Shown here: positions 8,149 through 16,459 of the stretch, one piece after another | Layout: each line of letters starts with the position of its first letter | Position numbering within the stretch: position 1 is the stretch's first letter | Assembly (NCBI RefSeq): GCF_030252425.1 | Contig: NZ_CP126994.1 | Coordinates: forward strand, 3,343,001 to 3,407,000 | Source: Acidisoma sp. PAMC 29798 | Lineage (GTDB): Bacteria; Pseudomonadota; Alphaproteobacteria; Acetobacterales; Acetobacteraceae | Direction of reading: 5' to 3' | Length of the DNA stretch: 64,000 nt | The notes under the pieces: generated by a model | The model's database searches: none | Told to the model about the DNA's origin: nothing | The model's input: the letters and a program-made list of their open reading frames with translations, nothing else | Translations under genes and position numbers: made by a program

Positions 8149-9452
8149 CTTTCATCGAGCAAGGCGGACCAGATTATCATTGCGGCCAGAACCGGGATGT
8201 TTTTGAGCAGTGCACCGTAAGGATCGGCCCAGAGTTTGGGATCGGCGAAACCGATGCCGACTGTGTAGCCGAACACGATGACAATCTGGGCATAGGCCAG
8301 AAGGCGGCCTGCCCGCCCCATCGCGATACCGACGGCGAGCGCGATGTCGAGAAGGGAGAAGGCGATTCCGATCGGGCTACCCCACGACATGGGTAAGTGG
8401 AGGGCTTGCATGATCCTGCCCTCGTCGGCCGGCGGATTGAGCAGGCCGGCGAGACCTGAGCCGGCCCACAGCGCCACCAGCGCGATTGTAAGTGCTGGAC
8501 GCAGGAAGAAAAGGCGGCTGTGCCATCTGTCCTGCACGTGGGAGGGTGCCGATTGGAAAGCCTCAGCCATCGTGCGCGGCCTGAACCCAATGATCTGCTG
8601 GAAGGCGATTGGGTCGCCGATGTTGCCGTAGGTCATTTGGTCGATCGAGGTTGTGCGGATCGGGCCGGTACCGGCGACGTCACCTACTTTAGCCGCGATG
8701 CGGACCAATCTCTCCGGCATCTTCAACACGGGGACGGTTGGCAGGTCTAGCCAAGTGCGCGTCTGCTGCACGATCTCCCGCAGGGTTAGCGTCTCGGGAC
8801 CGCAGGGTTCCAGCGTCTGTTGGCACAGGTCGTCGCGCGTGAGGCACGCGCTAATGGCGTGGGCGAGATCATCCGCGTGGATGGGCTGGAAGCGCTGGTC
8901 GCCATCTCCAACCAGCGGCGTCACGAATGGGAAGCCGGCGAGCCCCCTGATCGCCGAGGTCCCGCCATAGCTGCCCGATGCATAGACCAAGGAAGCCCGC
9001 AGCAAGACCCAAGGGAGTTTGCGCCCCTTGAGATCGTCATCTGCGGCCTTTTTGGTAAGAGCGTATTCGGTGCCGGCGTCGGTATCGGCGCTGATCGCCG
9101 ACAATTGGACCACTCGGCCGATCTGTAAGCGTTCGCACGCCGCGAAGAGGGCGACGGGTGCGGTGGTGTGAATATCCCGCGCCGACTGACCGGCCCCTGA
9201 CTGCAGGATGCCCGCGCAGTTCACCACCGCGTCAATCACGGCAAGAAGGGGCAGCCAATCATCTGGGGATTTCATCCGATTGAGGTCAAGCTGTACAGCA
9301 TTGATCTCGGGGAACCGACGCTTGATGCTGGCGATATCGCGGACGCCGGCGGTGACAAAATGGCCATCCGTCAGCAGTCGGGCGGCCACATGACGCCCGA
9401 TAAAGCCTGTTGCGCCGAGGAGAAGAACCTTCAATGGCGCGGCTTCCAGCAA
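8145..9452 (-). CDS. NAD(P)-binding epimerase-like protein with C-terminal DoxX-like membrane domain
   Basis: A 435-residue two-domain protein. Residues about 8-290 form an atypical SDR/epimerase domain beginning LLLGATGFIGRHVAARLL, with FQPIHADDLAHAI typical of the complex I assembly (NDUFA9-like) subgroup. Residues about 305-435 hold four hydrophobic segments resembling the DoxX-like domain. Such fusions are annotated as SDR family oxidoreductases or DoxX-like proteins; the substrate is unknown. The start is a TTG at 9452, and a second TTG six codons downstream is equally possible because neither has a strong ribosome binding site. It is coupled to the DUF2269 gene. Confidence 0.85.
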   Translation of the reverse strand: MLEAAPLKVLLLGATGFIGRHVAARLLTDGHFVTAGVRDIASIKRRFPEINAVQLDLNRMKSPDDWLPLLAVIDAVVNCAGILQSGAGQSARDIHTTAPVALFAACERLQIGRVVQLSAISADTDAGTEYALTKKAADDDLKGRKLPWVLLRASLVYASGSYGGTSAIRGLAGFPFVTPLVGDGDQRFQPIHADDLAHAISACLTRDDLCQQTLEPCGPETLTLREIVQQTRTWLDLPTVPVLKMPERLVRIAAKVGDVAGTGPIRTTSIDQMTYGNIGDPIAFQQIIGFRPRTMAEAFQSAPSHVQDRWHSRLFFLRPALTIALVALWAGSGLAGLLNPPADEGRIMQALHLPMSWGSPIGIAFSLLDIALAVGIAMGRAGRLLAYAQIVIVFGYTVGIGFADPKLWADPYGALLKNIPVLAAMIIWSALLDER

Positions 9453-9641
9453 AGGGTGAGAGGGCCCTATATCCTAGTCCCGGTCCATCTCCCAATTTCC
9501 TCTTTGTCAGCGTCGGCGACGATAAAACGAAGAGCTTTGGGCAAGCGCCGCCAAACGCTCAGTTTCGGGCGCCGGCTTGCTCTCTAATCGAGATAGACCT
9601 CAGGCAGTCCGACCTGCTTGGTGGCCCAGAGGCAGCGGACC

Positions 9642-9779
9642 CTATTCCCCGGAGCTTCGCCCTGACCGGCGAGTCTCCCAAGGCCACTCCCGCATAAGGC
9701 GCATGAGCCAATCCGGCTTGAAGAATGCCACGACGGCGATGAGGTAGGGGATAACCACAATGACCACGAAAAACGACAC
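9642..9779 (-). CDS. Possible small membrane protein (45 aa)
   Basis: Short reading frame starting with GTG at 9779, preceded at 8 bases by GGAAGG. It encodes one strongly hydrophobic segment (VSFFVVIVVIPYLIAVVAFF), then KPDWLMRLMREWPW and a basic tail, a plausible single-pass membrane peptide. The frame is open upstream to 9872 but that part looks non-coding. It lies alone between pntB and the epimerase gene. No family is recognised, and chance hydrophobicity cannot be excluded. Confidence 0.35.
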   Translation of the reverse strand: MSFFVVIVVIPYLIAVVAFFKPDWLMRLMREWPWETRRSGRSSGE

Positions 9780-9981
9780 GTTGACGTCCTTCCGTTCGGA
9801 GGTTTTCGCATAGCTTCGCAGAGCGATGATAGGAGCATAGGCGCACACCGATCCACAGCCAAATACCAGCAAGCAGCCAGGTTTGGTAGAACCTGGGTCA
9901 CGTCGCCACCCTCCGGCTGCTCCGCCAAGGCCGCCCCTATCCCTGCCCCCGCATCATAAACGGGCCGAAGACTTGACCGTG

Positions 9982-11391
9982 CTAGAGCGCCTTTAAGATC
10001 TGCTCCACCATCTTCTTTGCGTCGCCGAATAGCATCATCGTATTGTCTTTGAAGAAAAGCGGATTCTCCACGCCGGCATAGCCGGATCCCATGCCCCGTT
10101 TGAGAAACAAGACGGTCTTCGCCTTCTCGACTTCGAGGATCGGCATGCCAAAGATGGGTGAGCCGCGATCCGTCTTGGCAGCGGGGTTCGTCACGTCATT
10201 GGCCCCAATCACAAAGGCCACGTCTGCCTGGCCAAACTCCGCATTGATGTCGTCAAGCTCAAACACGTCGTCATAAGGCACGTTCGCTTCCGCCAATAAG
10301 ACGTTCATGTGGCCCGGCATCCGGCCGGCGACAGGATGAATGGCATAGCGCACCTGAACGCCTTCCTCCTTCAGCCGATCTCCCATCTCCCGCAAGGCGT
10401 GCTGAGCCTGCGCGACCGCCATCCCGTAACCTGGAACGATGATAACCTGTCCAGCGTTTTTCATGATGAAGGCGGCGTCCTCGGCCGCACCTTGCTTCAC
10501 CGGCCTTGCGTCGGCAGCCGCACCGGTTGTCACACCGGTTTCACCACCGAAGCCCCCAAGGATCACCGCAACGAAGCTCCGATTCATCGCCGCGCACATG
10601 ATGTAGCTCAAGATTGCGCCGGAAGAGCCGACAAGAGCGCCGGTGATGATCAGGGCCAGATTGCCAAGGGTAAAGCCAATCCCGGCGGCGGCCCACCCCG
10701 AGTAGGAATTGAGCATGGAGACGACGACCGGCATATCGGCGCCGCCAATTGGAATGATCATCAGCACGCCGAGCGCGAGAGCGGCGATGACAATGAGCCA
10801 AAATACAATATGCGCCTGGGTCAGAATAAAGATGACGATGAGCACAATGAGGGACGCGAGGAGCGCCGCGTTGATGACATGACGATTGGGAAGCATGATG
10901 GGCGTGCCGGACATATTGCCATTGAGCTTGGCAAAGGCGATGACCGACCCGGTAAAGGTGATGCCGCCGATGCCCAATCCAATCGACATTTCGACGAGTG
11001 AGCCGACGTCAATATGGCCGGGGATCCCAATGCCAAACGCCTGCGGTGCATAAAGGGCCGCGGCTGCCACGCAGACGGCGGCAAGACCGACGCCGGAGTG
11101 AAAGGCTGCAATGAGCTGTGGCATGGCCGTCATCGCCACGCGTCGCGCCACCACGGCACCGATGCCGCCGCCCAGGGCCAGACCCAGAATGACAAGACCC
11201 CAACCGCCAAGACTATCGGACGGTGCTGACGCCAGCGTCGTCAGAATCGCGATCGCCATCCCCGCCATGCCCATGGCGTTGCCGCGCCGCGCGGAACGGG
11301 GCGATGACAAGCCACGGAGGGCCAGGATGAAGAGGATACCCGAGGAGAGGTAGAGAAGTTGCGCGAGATCGACGAACATGACGCGGCTCAA
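9982..11391 (-). CDS. pntB: NAD(P) transhydrogenase subunit beta
   Basis: Membrane and NADP(H)-binding subunit of the proton-translocating transhydrogenase, which uses the proton gradient to reduce NADP+ with NADH. The 469 residues match the family length. About nine transmembrane segments are followed by the soluble dIII domain (from about 290) with [40 protein letters not shown] and [14 protein letters not shown]. It overlaps pntAB by 4 bp and is the last gene of a three-gene unit (12979 to 9982). Confidence 0.97.
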   Translation of the reverse strand: MSRVMFVDLAQLLYLSSGILFILALRGLSSPRSARRGNAMGMAGMAIAILTTLASAPSDSLGGWGLVILGLALGGGIGAVVARRVAMTAMPQLIAAFHSGVGLAAVCVAAAALYAPQAFGIGIPGHIDVGSLVEMSIGLGIGGITFTGSVIAFAKLNGNMSGTPIMLPNRHVINAALLASLIVLIVIFILTQAHIVFWLIVIAALALGVLMIIPIGGADMPVVVSMLNSYSGWAAAGIGFTLGNLALIITGALVGSSGAILSYIMCAAMNRSFVAVILGGFGGETGVTTGAAADARPVKQGAAEDAAFIMKNAGQVIIVPGYGMAVAQAQHALREMGDRLKEEGVQVRYAIHPVAGRMPGHMNVLLAEANVPYDDVFELDDINAEFGQADVAFVIGANDVTNPAAKTDRGSPIFGMPILEVEKAKTVLFLKRGMGSGYAGVENPLFFKDNTMMLFGDAKKMVEQILKAL

Positions 11392-11804
11392 TCTCTGGTC
11401 GTGGCTGTGACGTTAGCAGCCTTCGGCGGGGCCGCTTGTCGGGGCTTGTACATCCCGATCATGCGCTGCGTCACCAAGAAGCCGCCGAAGATGTTGATTG
11501 ACGCCAGCACGAGGGCAATGAACCCGAACACCCGCGCGATCCATGGCCCGTGGCCCATAACGCTATGCAGCGAGGCAGCGACGGCCAGCAATGCGCCTAC
11601 GACGATCACTGAGGAGATTGCATTCGTCACCGCCATCAGCGGCGTGTGAAGGGCCGGCGTGACAGACCAGATCACGTAATATCCGACGAAGATCGCCATC
11701 ACGAAGATGGCCAGTCGAAAGATGAAAGGGTCAATCGCCCCGAAGGTCAGCGCATGGGCGGAAGCCCCCGCACCGGTGGCGAGCTGATCGATATCTTGGT
11801 GCAT
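11388..11804 (-). CDS. pntAB: NAD(P) transhydrogenase subunit alpha, membrane part
   Basis: A 138-residue transmembrane (dII) piece of the alpha subunit, encoded separately from the NAD-binding part as in many alphaproteobacteria. The hallmark [20 protein letters not shown] is present, with three to four hydrophobic helices. It lies between pntAA and pntB with a 38-bp gap to pntAA and a 4-bp overlap with pntB. The N-terminal 25 residues are polar and alanine-rich. Confidence 0.95.
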   Translation of the reverse strand: MHQDIDQLATGAGASAHALTFGAIDPFIFRLAIFVMAIFVGYYVIWSVTPALHTPLMAVTNAISSVIVVGALLAVAASLHSVMGHGPWIARVFGFIALVLASINIFGGFLVTQRMIGMYKPRQAAPPKAANVTATTRD

Positions 11805-11842
11805 CGCAAAACTCCTCTGATGCCGGTTCTTGCTTCAGGTGA

Positions 11843-12979
11843 CTAGGTGGCGATCTTGAAGTTTGGGTGGACAACCTGACCATCCCGGGTGAGCAATGTC
11901 GCGCGCACCAATTCATCGTCCCAGTTCGGGCTGATGGTGTTCGTTGTCTTGTCGATCATCGTCTCGACAAAGCTGAGGAGGTTGCGGGCATAGAGGGCGG
12001 AGGCCGAGGCCGCGACCCGTCCGGCCGTATTGGCGTAACCCAGGATACGGACGCCGTTGGTCGTCTCGACGTCGCGTCCCGCTTCGGAGCCTTCCACGTT
12101 GCCGCCTCGTTCGACCGCCAGATCGACGATCACCGATCCTGGACGCATCGACGCCACCATCGCGGCCGTGACAAGGCGCGGGGCGGGCCGGCCGGGAATG
12201 AGGGCCGTCGTCACGACAATGTCCTGCTTTGCGATATGGCCGACGACAAGCGCCGCTTGCTTCGCCTGATACTCCGCCGACATCGGCTTCGCATAACCAG
12301 CTGCACTCTCGGCCTGGCGAAATTCATCGTCTTCAACGGCCACGAATTTGGCGCCGAGGGATGCAATCTGTTCTTTTGCGGCAGGTCGCACATCCGTTGC
12401 GGTGACGATGGCGCCCAAACGTCTGGCCGTGGCGATTGCCTGAAGACCGGCCACCCCTGCGCCCATGACGAAGATCCGCGCCGCCGGAATGGTACCGGCC
12501 GCCGTCATCATCATTGGCAAAACGCGACCGTAGCTCGCGGCGGCGTCGATAATCGCGCGATAACCCGCGAGGTTAGCCTGTGAGGACAGCACATCCATGC
12601 TCTGCGCCCGTGTGATGCGCGGCATGAGTTCCATGGCGAAGGAGGTCAGGCCGGCGCTGGCAATCGCCGCCAAGGCAGCCTCCTGACCATAGGGATCCAT
12701 GATCGCCAACATCAAAGCACCCGCAGGACAGGCGGCAAGCTCCGCCAGTTGTGGCCGCCGCACCTTCAAGATGACGTCTGCATCCTGCATGACGGTCTCA
12801 GGCTCAGCCACCGTGGCGCCTGCGGCCACATAGTCCTGGTCTGGGATGCCGGATCGCATACCGGCGCCTCGGGCAACAACGACCGAGGCGCCAAGCTTGG
12901 TGAGCTTGCCGACAGTCTCGGGCGTTGCTGCAACCCTGGTCTCATCCTGATCGATTTCCGCGGGAACGGCGATGCGCAT
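11843..12979 (-). CDS. pntAA: NAD(P) transhydrogenase subunit alpha, NAD-binding part
   Basis: Soluble dI domain that binds NAD(H), homologous to alanine dehydrogenase. The ATG at 12979 (MRIAVPAEIDQDETRVA) is chosen because it matches the family N-terminus; longer in-frame readings to 13078 pass through an inverted repeat and look non-coding. The product has 378 residues with VFVMGAGVAGLQAIATARRLG as the nucleotide-binding loop and the mobile-loop region around AKPMSAEYQAKQAAL. It is the promoter-proximal gene of the pnt operon. Confidence 0.95.
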   Translation of the reverse strand: MRIAVPAEIDQDETRVAATPETVGKLTKLGASVVVARGAGMRSGIPDQDYVAAGATVAEPETVMQDADVILKVRRPQLAELAACPAGALMLAIMDPYGQEAALAAIASAGLTSFAMELMPRITRAQSMDVLSSQANLAGYRAIIDAAASYGRVLPMMMTAAGTIPAARIFVMGAGVAGLQAIATARRLGAIVTATDVRPAAKEQIASLGAKFVAVEDDEFRQAESAAGYAKPMSAEYQAKQAALVVGHIAKQDIVVTTALIPGRPAPRLVTAAMVASMRPGSVIVDLAVERGGNVEGSEAGRDVETTNGVRILGYANTAGRVAASASALYARNLLSFVETMIDKTTNTISPNWDDELVRATLLTRDGQVVHPNFKIAT

Positions 12980-12991
12980 TCTTGACCTCAA

Positions 12992-13013
12992 ATCTAAAGC
13001 ACAAGGTTTAGAT
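12992..13013. repeat. Perfect inverted repeat upstream of pntAA (7-bp arms)
   Basis: ATCTAAA at 12992-12998 and TTTAGAT at 13007-13013, separated by 8 bases, lie 13 to 34 bases upstream of the pntAA start codon. The site could be an operator, an mRNA hairpin over the leader, or part of an intergenic palindromic element that also contains the larger repeat at 13031-13061. Confidence 0.5.
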
Positions 13014-13030
13014 GAAACCGTACCGGCAGT

Positions 13031-13061
13031 GTCGATCACGTCTTCCGCCGACGTGATCGAC
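13031..13061. repeat. Perfect inverted repeat upstream of pntAA (12-bp arms)
   Basis: GTCGATCACGTC at 13031-13042 and GACGTGATCGAC at 13050-13061 are exact reverse complements around a 7-base spacer. Together with the 7-bp-arm repeat 18 bases nearer to pntAA this makes a two-stem structure. It resembles the dispersed palindromic elements found between genes in Rhizobiales genomes, but may equally serve as a regulatory dyad for pnt. Confidence 0.6.
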
Positions 13062-13595
13062 AATCGGAGACGGCGCATCGCTTTACGGGGAAGATGCCCA
13101 GGCAGACACGCGCGTTGCGAAGGGCCGCGCTATGACGGAAATTGCGCCAACAACCACCTCGGCTGTCGCGGCATCGACGCGATCGCTCCGCGTCGTGGAC
13201 GACTATTCCGTTTTATAGAAGAAGGCGGCTTCATCGCTTTATGCTGCACAGCAGCAAAGGATTGATTGGTGCCCGCCGGGCAACTCAAAGCTTGTATGAC
13301 TGCACCCATTGAAACCATTTCTGCCCGCTTCCAAGACAATTATGTCCGAATGCGCAGCAGCTGGACAACAGCCGCCTGCTGCGCATTCCACGCCGCAGGA
13401 GCCATCAGCCCTATGGGCGGTCTATTTTTGGGGGACTCCATCCCATAACGCACTCACTATTGGGCTTTTGTGATGTCGCGTCAACAAGCGATCGATTTCG
13501 CCGGGTGGCGAAAACGACCAAAATGACTTGAGGCAGACGAAAGCGCATATCGCACTGAAAGCCGATCGCGCCGCGTCGATTCCCCACGTTGCTTG
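13062..13595. other. Intergenic stretch with no recognised gene
   Basis: About 530 bases between the pnt upstream repeats and the nrsF-like gene. Short open frames exist on both strands (for example a 28-codon frame at 13132-13218), but none has a convincing ribosome binding site or recognisable composition. The stretch is less GC-rich in places than its surroundings and may be decayed sequence. No terminator or operator could be supported. Confidence 0.5.
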
Positions 13596-14261
13596 CTACC
13601 AGGCGAGGGTGCGTCGCCCGATGGTGGCGCCCAAGCCGGCCATGACCAAGATCGCGAGCGGGTACCAGAGAGCAACGAACACCCCCGCATCGTTCTTACA
13701 GGCCAGCGCATAGGCGGTGGCGCCGAGGGCGCCGGACAAGGCGCCAACAATGGCGCCGACCACGGCCGGGCGGGTGACGGCGCCCATCCGCATCACGCCC
13801 AGCAGCAGGACCAGCGGCGGCAACGACACGCCCAGAATCGTCAGAACGCATTCATGGACGGAGATGTCCGAATTTCCGAGGAAGGAAAGGCCTGAACGGT
13901 CGGTGACCGCGCGGAAGGCGAGGATGAGCACGGCCGGCACGAAAGCCAAGACCGTCAATCGGCGGCTGCCCGGCAAGGCGGCGCGGCTCGCCAAAACGAG
14001 GCCGCCCAGACCCAAGGCCAGCATGCTCGCAACCTTATAAGCGAAGGGCGCGCGATGCATGGCGGAGGCGAAATCCGGCCGCGCCCCGTCCCATAGCAAC
14101 ACCAGCGCCACCGACACGCCGAGCGATACCAGGGCCGCGATCACGAGCATCACCTTGAAGGCGCGGGGCCGGGCCATCCGGCTGCGGCCCGCCTGTGCCG
14201 CAAGGCCGCCGATCAGGCCATTGGTACGCGCGGCGGTTGTCATCTCCTCTCTCCCGGTCAT
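13596..14261 (-). CDS. NrsF/DUF1109-type anti-sigma factor, membrane protein
   Basis: A 221-residue protein with a short cytoplasmic N-terminus and about six transmembrane segments, the layout of the DUF1109/NrsF family. In Caulobacter NrsF holds the ECF sigma factor SigF inactive at the membrane, and two conserved cysteines are needed for release under metal or oxidative stress. Two cysteines in matching regions are seen here: Cys138 (SVHECVLTI) and Cys188 (YALACKND), 50 residues apart. The start overlaps the stop of the sigma factor gene by 4 bp (ATGA), the standard arrangement for this pair. Confidence 0.85.
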   Translation of the reverse strand: MTGREEMTTAARTNGLIGGLAAQAGRSRMARPRAFKVMLVIAALVSLGVSVALVLLWDGARPDFASAMHRAPFAYKVASMLALGLGGLVLASRAALPGSRRLTVLAFVPAVLILAFRAVTDRSGLSFLGNSDISVHECVLTILGVSLPPLVLLLGVMRMGAVTRPAVVGAIVGALSGALGATAYALACKNDAGVFVALWYPLAILVMAGLGATIGRRTLAW

Positions 14262-14845
14262 GGTGTGTCGTCCTGCCGGGCCTTGGCGCTCAGGCGCCGC
14301 AGAGCGCGGTGATACAGCACGCGCACCGAACCCTCACTGGTATGGAGCTGCTGGGCCGTAGCGCGGACGGTGGCGCCGTCAACGCCGAGGGCCCGCACAA
14401 CATGGCGTTGGCTTGGCGGCAGATCGGCGAGGTGGCGATCAATGTCCTGCATGGTCCGGTCGGGATCCTCGGCGGGTGCGGCGAAGATTTCCGCCATCTC
14501 CTCCATGGTGATGTCGACTTGGCGCGCGGCGTCGCGACGCAGGCGACGCGCCGTATCGATGAACTTGTAGCGGGTGATGGTGAACAGCCAGGGCATGAAC
14601 GGCCGGGTGTCGTCCCAGGTATGCCGCTTGCCATGCAGCCCGATCAGAATTTCCTGCACCACATCCTCCGTCTCATCCACGCCCAGGCCGAATTTGGCCA
14701 AACGCGCGCGGATCAGTCGGCGCAGCATGATCGCGACCTCCTTGAGCAGGCGCTCATAGGCCGCGGCATCGCCCCGCCGCTCCGCACGCATCGCCTCCGC
14801 CCACTGAATTTCGCGCGGAGTGACGTCAGTGTGTTCGATGGTCAT
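14258..14845 (-). CDS. RNA polymerase ECF sigma factor (SigF-like)
   Basis: A 195-residue ECF sigma factor. Region 2 is visible around residues 45-105 (VDETEDVVQEILIGLH and FMPWLFTITRYKFIDTARR) and region 4 around 130-185 (DLPPSQRHVVRALGVDG and TSEGSVRVLYHRALRRL). With the coupled NrsF-like anti-sigma gene it forms a membrane-stress switch. A divergent secreted hydrolase starts 140 bp away and is a candidate target, but no clear sigma-F-type promoter could be read in the gap. Confidence 0.9.
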   Translation of the reverse strand: MTIEHTDVTPREIQWAEAMRAERRGDAAAYERLLKEVAIMLRRLIRARLAKFGLGVDETEDVVQEILIGLHGKRHTWDDTRPFMPWLFTITRYKFIDTARRLRRDAARQVDITMEEMAEIFAAPAEDPDRTMQDIDRHLADLPPSQRHVVRALGVDGATVRATAQQLHTSEGSVRVLYHRALRRLSAKARQDDTP

Positions 14846-14984
14846 GCTGGCAATCTTAACGGCCGCATGGGAATGCCAGCCATGCGCACCTTAATCGCGC
14901 GCCGTGTTGCGCGGGCCGTGTTCACTTCGAAAACCTCATTGAAGCATTGTGCTTTCAAACGTCGTTTTGACAAGGACAGCGAAG

Positions 14985-15764
14985 ATGAAGATGTACAAGA
15001 CAGGGGCCGCCGTGGCTCTTTGCCTGATGGCCGCCGCAGCCGCCAGCCTCCCGGCCCATGCCCAGACAACCGCCGCTCCGGTAAAGGCCCACAACGTCGT
15101 GCTCGTGCATGGCGCATGGGCCGACGGATCGAGCTGGGACAAGGTCATTCCCATTCTGCAGGCTGCCGGCCTGCATGTCACGGCGGTGCAGAATCCGCTG
15201 ACCTCGCTCGCGGCAGCCGATGCCGAGACGCGCCGCGTGCTGGCGCTGCAGGATGGCCCCACCGTGCTGGTCGGGCATTCCTTTGCCGGCACCATCATCA
15301 GCGACACCGGCGACGCCGCGAACGTGTCGGCACTGGTCTATGTCGCGGCGCGGGCGCCCGACGCGGGAGAGGACTTCATTGCCTTATCAAAGAAGTTTCC
15401 CAGCGTGCCGGCGCATTCCGGACTGGTCGTCCATGACGGTCTCTCCACGCTGAGCGAAAACGCCTTCACCCAATACTTCGCCAATGGCCTTCCCCATGCG
15501 CAGGCCGAAGTTCTGTTCGCCGAGCAACAGCCAACCGCCACCTCGACCTTCTCAGCCCGCACGACAGTGGCTGCCTGGCATGACAAACCGAGCTTCTATG
15601 CCGTGGCCAAGCAGGATATGACCATATCGCCCGATCTCGAGCGTTTCGTCGCCAAGCGCATGCACGCGACGACCATCGAGGTTGAGTCTGGCCATCTCGC
15701 CATGGTCGTTCAACCGCAGGCGATTGCCGACCTCATCCTCAAGGCCGCCGGCCAAGAGAAATAG
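14985..15764 (+). CDS. Secreted alpha/beta hydrolase
   Basis: A 259-residue serine hydrolase with a clear signal peptide (basic MKMYK, hydrophobic core, AHA cleavage site near residue 26). The alpha/beta-hydrolase core starts at VVLVHGAWADGSSWDKV. The nucleophile elbow is GHSFAG with Ser99, and the likely catalytic His is in ESGHLAMVV near the C-terminus. The style matches the EstC-like/salicylate-esterase subgroup often found as extracytoplasmic esterases. The ATG at 14985 is preferred to an upstream GTG at 14949 because AAGGAC precedes it and the signal peptide begins there. Confidence 0.85.
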   Translation: MKMYKTGAAVALCLMAAAAASLPAHAQTTAAPVKAHNVVLVHGAWADGSSWDKVIPILQAAGLHVTAVQNPLTSLAAADAETRRVLALQDGPTVLVGHSFAGTIISDTGDAANVSALVYVAARAPDAGEDFIALSKKFPSVPAHSGLVVHDGLSTLSENAFTQYFANGLPHAQAEVLFAEQQPTATSTFSARTTVAAWHDKPSFYAVAKQDMTISPDLERFVAKRMHATTIEVESGHLAMVVQPQAIADLILKAAGQEK

Positions 15765-15817
15765 CGCTGCCCGACCGCGAGCCTCCCTTTCACACCAACA
15801 GACTGGACACGTTTATC

Positions 15818-16066
15818 ATGATCACCGCACGGAACATCCTTCTCGCCGCCGCCCTTTTGGTGGCCCCGCCCCTCGCCTCGGCGAGTTTCGCGCAAAGCAC
15901 CACGGGCGGCACCACCGTCACGTCGCCGATTTCGGGCTATGCGACACATACGCTCAAGACCAAGCATCATCACAAGGTGATCCATGGATTGAAGACGGGC
16001 CCCGGTGCTAAGGCCGGTTCGGGCAGCGGCATGGGTGAGAGCAGCGGCAGCTCATCCGGCAACTAA
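15818..16066 (+). CDS. Small secreted protein of unknown function
   Basis: An 82-residue product with a signal peptide (ITARNILLAAALLVAPPLAS, cleavage likely after SFAQ near residue 26). The mature part is a low-complexity chain: a Thr/Gly segment, a histidine cluster (KTKHHHKVIHG) and a Gly/Ser-rich tail. The histidines could bind metal, which would fit the nearby metal-stress-type sigma/anti-sigma pair, but this is inference. It lies 53 bp after the secreted hydrolase and is followed by a strong hairpin. Confidence 0.65.
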   Translation: MITARNILLAAALLVAPPLASASFAQSTTGGTTVTSPISGYATHTLKTKHHHKVIHGLKTGPGAKAGSGSGMGESSGSSSGN

Positions 16067-16073
16067 GTCTGAT

Positions 16074-16111
16074 CGTATCGGACTGAAGCAATGTTGCTTC
16101 AGTCCGATACG
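16074..16111. terminator. Strong hairpin, probable transcription terminator
   Basis: A perfect 17-bp stem (16074-16090 pairing with 16095-16111) with a 4-base loop, beginning 7 bases after the stop of the small secreted protein gene. No run of T follows, so it is not a classic intrinsic terminator, but position and stem strength suggest transcript ending or 3'-end protection. The symmetry would also serve the minus strand. Confidence 0.65.
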
Positions 16112-16136
16112 TGAACGGCTCTCTGAACCAGAGTCG

Positions 16137-16346
16137 TTACCAGATGGCGGCGTCAAGCCGATCTGCGGATCGGTATCCTGTCAGCCAAGCGTCAGCAAGA
16201 GATTGCTCGACAAACGGACAGTGCATTTCTCCACTCGCAAATGCGCCAAAACCCGAAGCGACCGCATCATCGATAAGAGTCCGGTGCGTTTTTCGAACGA
16301 GCGCTGCGAGCACAACAGATGCGATGAAAGTCTTCAGCACTCTCAA
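16137..16346 (-). CDS. Possible Rmf/CrpP-fold miniprotein
   Basis: A 69-codon frame starting at TTG 16346; alternative starts are GTG at 16340 or further in. The C-terminal half fits the ribosome modulation factor/CrpP pattern: a small residue and Gly (ASGFGAFASGE, 30-40), then CPF (43-45), then AWLTGYRSA (53-61), as in the GY-A-G ... CPY ... WLGGW layout of E. coli Rmf. Such proteins are 50-70 residues and either dimerise ribosomes in stationary phase or have other RNA-related roles. The N-terminal 25 residues are hydrophobic and may not be translated. No strong ribosome binding site is seen. The call rests on a short motif. Confidence 0.45.
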   Translation of the reverse strand: MRVLKTFIASVVLAALVRKTHRTLIDDAVASGFGAFASGEMHCPFVEQSLADAWLTGYRSADRLDAAIW

Positions 16347-16459
16347 AACAAGCCCCCGAATCGGTCTCTATCGACGCTCGGTCGGCTGATACGCACGCGA
16401 CGTTACGCGACTATGTCCGGGCAGTTGCACTTTGTAAGCGCATAGGAATAGCCGCAGGC

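Noticed and set aside
9584-9928. A 114-codon minus-strand frame overlapping the possible membrane miniprotein
   Set aside because: Ser/Cys/Pro-rich composition of an out-of-frame reading; the alternative frame has a hydrophobic segment and a ribosome binding site.
13132-13218. A 28-codon plus-strand frame in the gap upstream of the nrsF-like gene
   Set aside because: No ribosome binding site, no family, no clear composition signal.
14865-14885. Short dyad GCATGG/CCATGC in the sigma-factor/hydrolase gap
   Set aside because: Six-base arms with a 9-base spacer are too short to separate from chance in GC-rich DNA.
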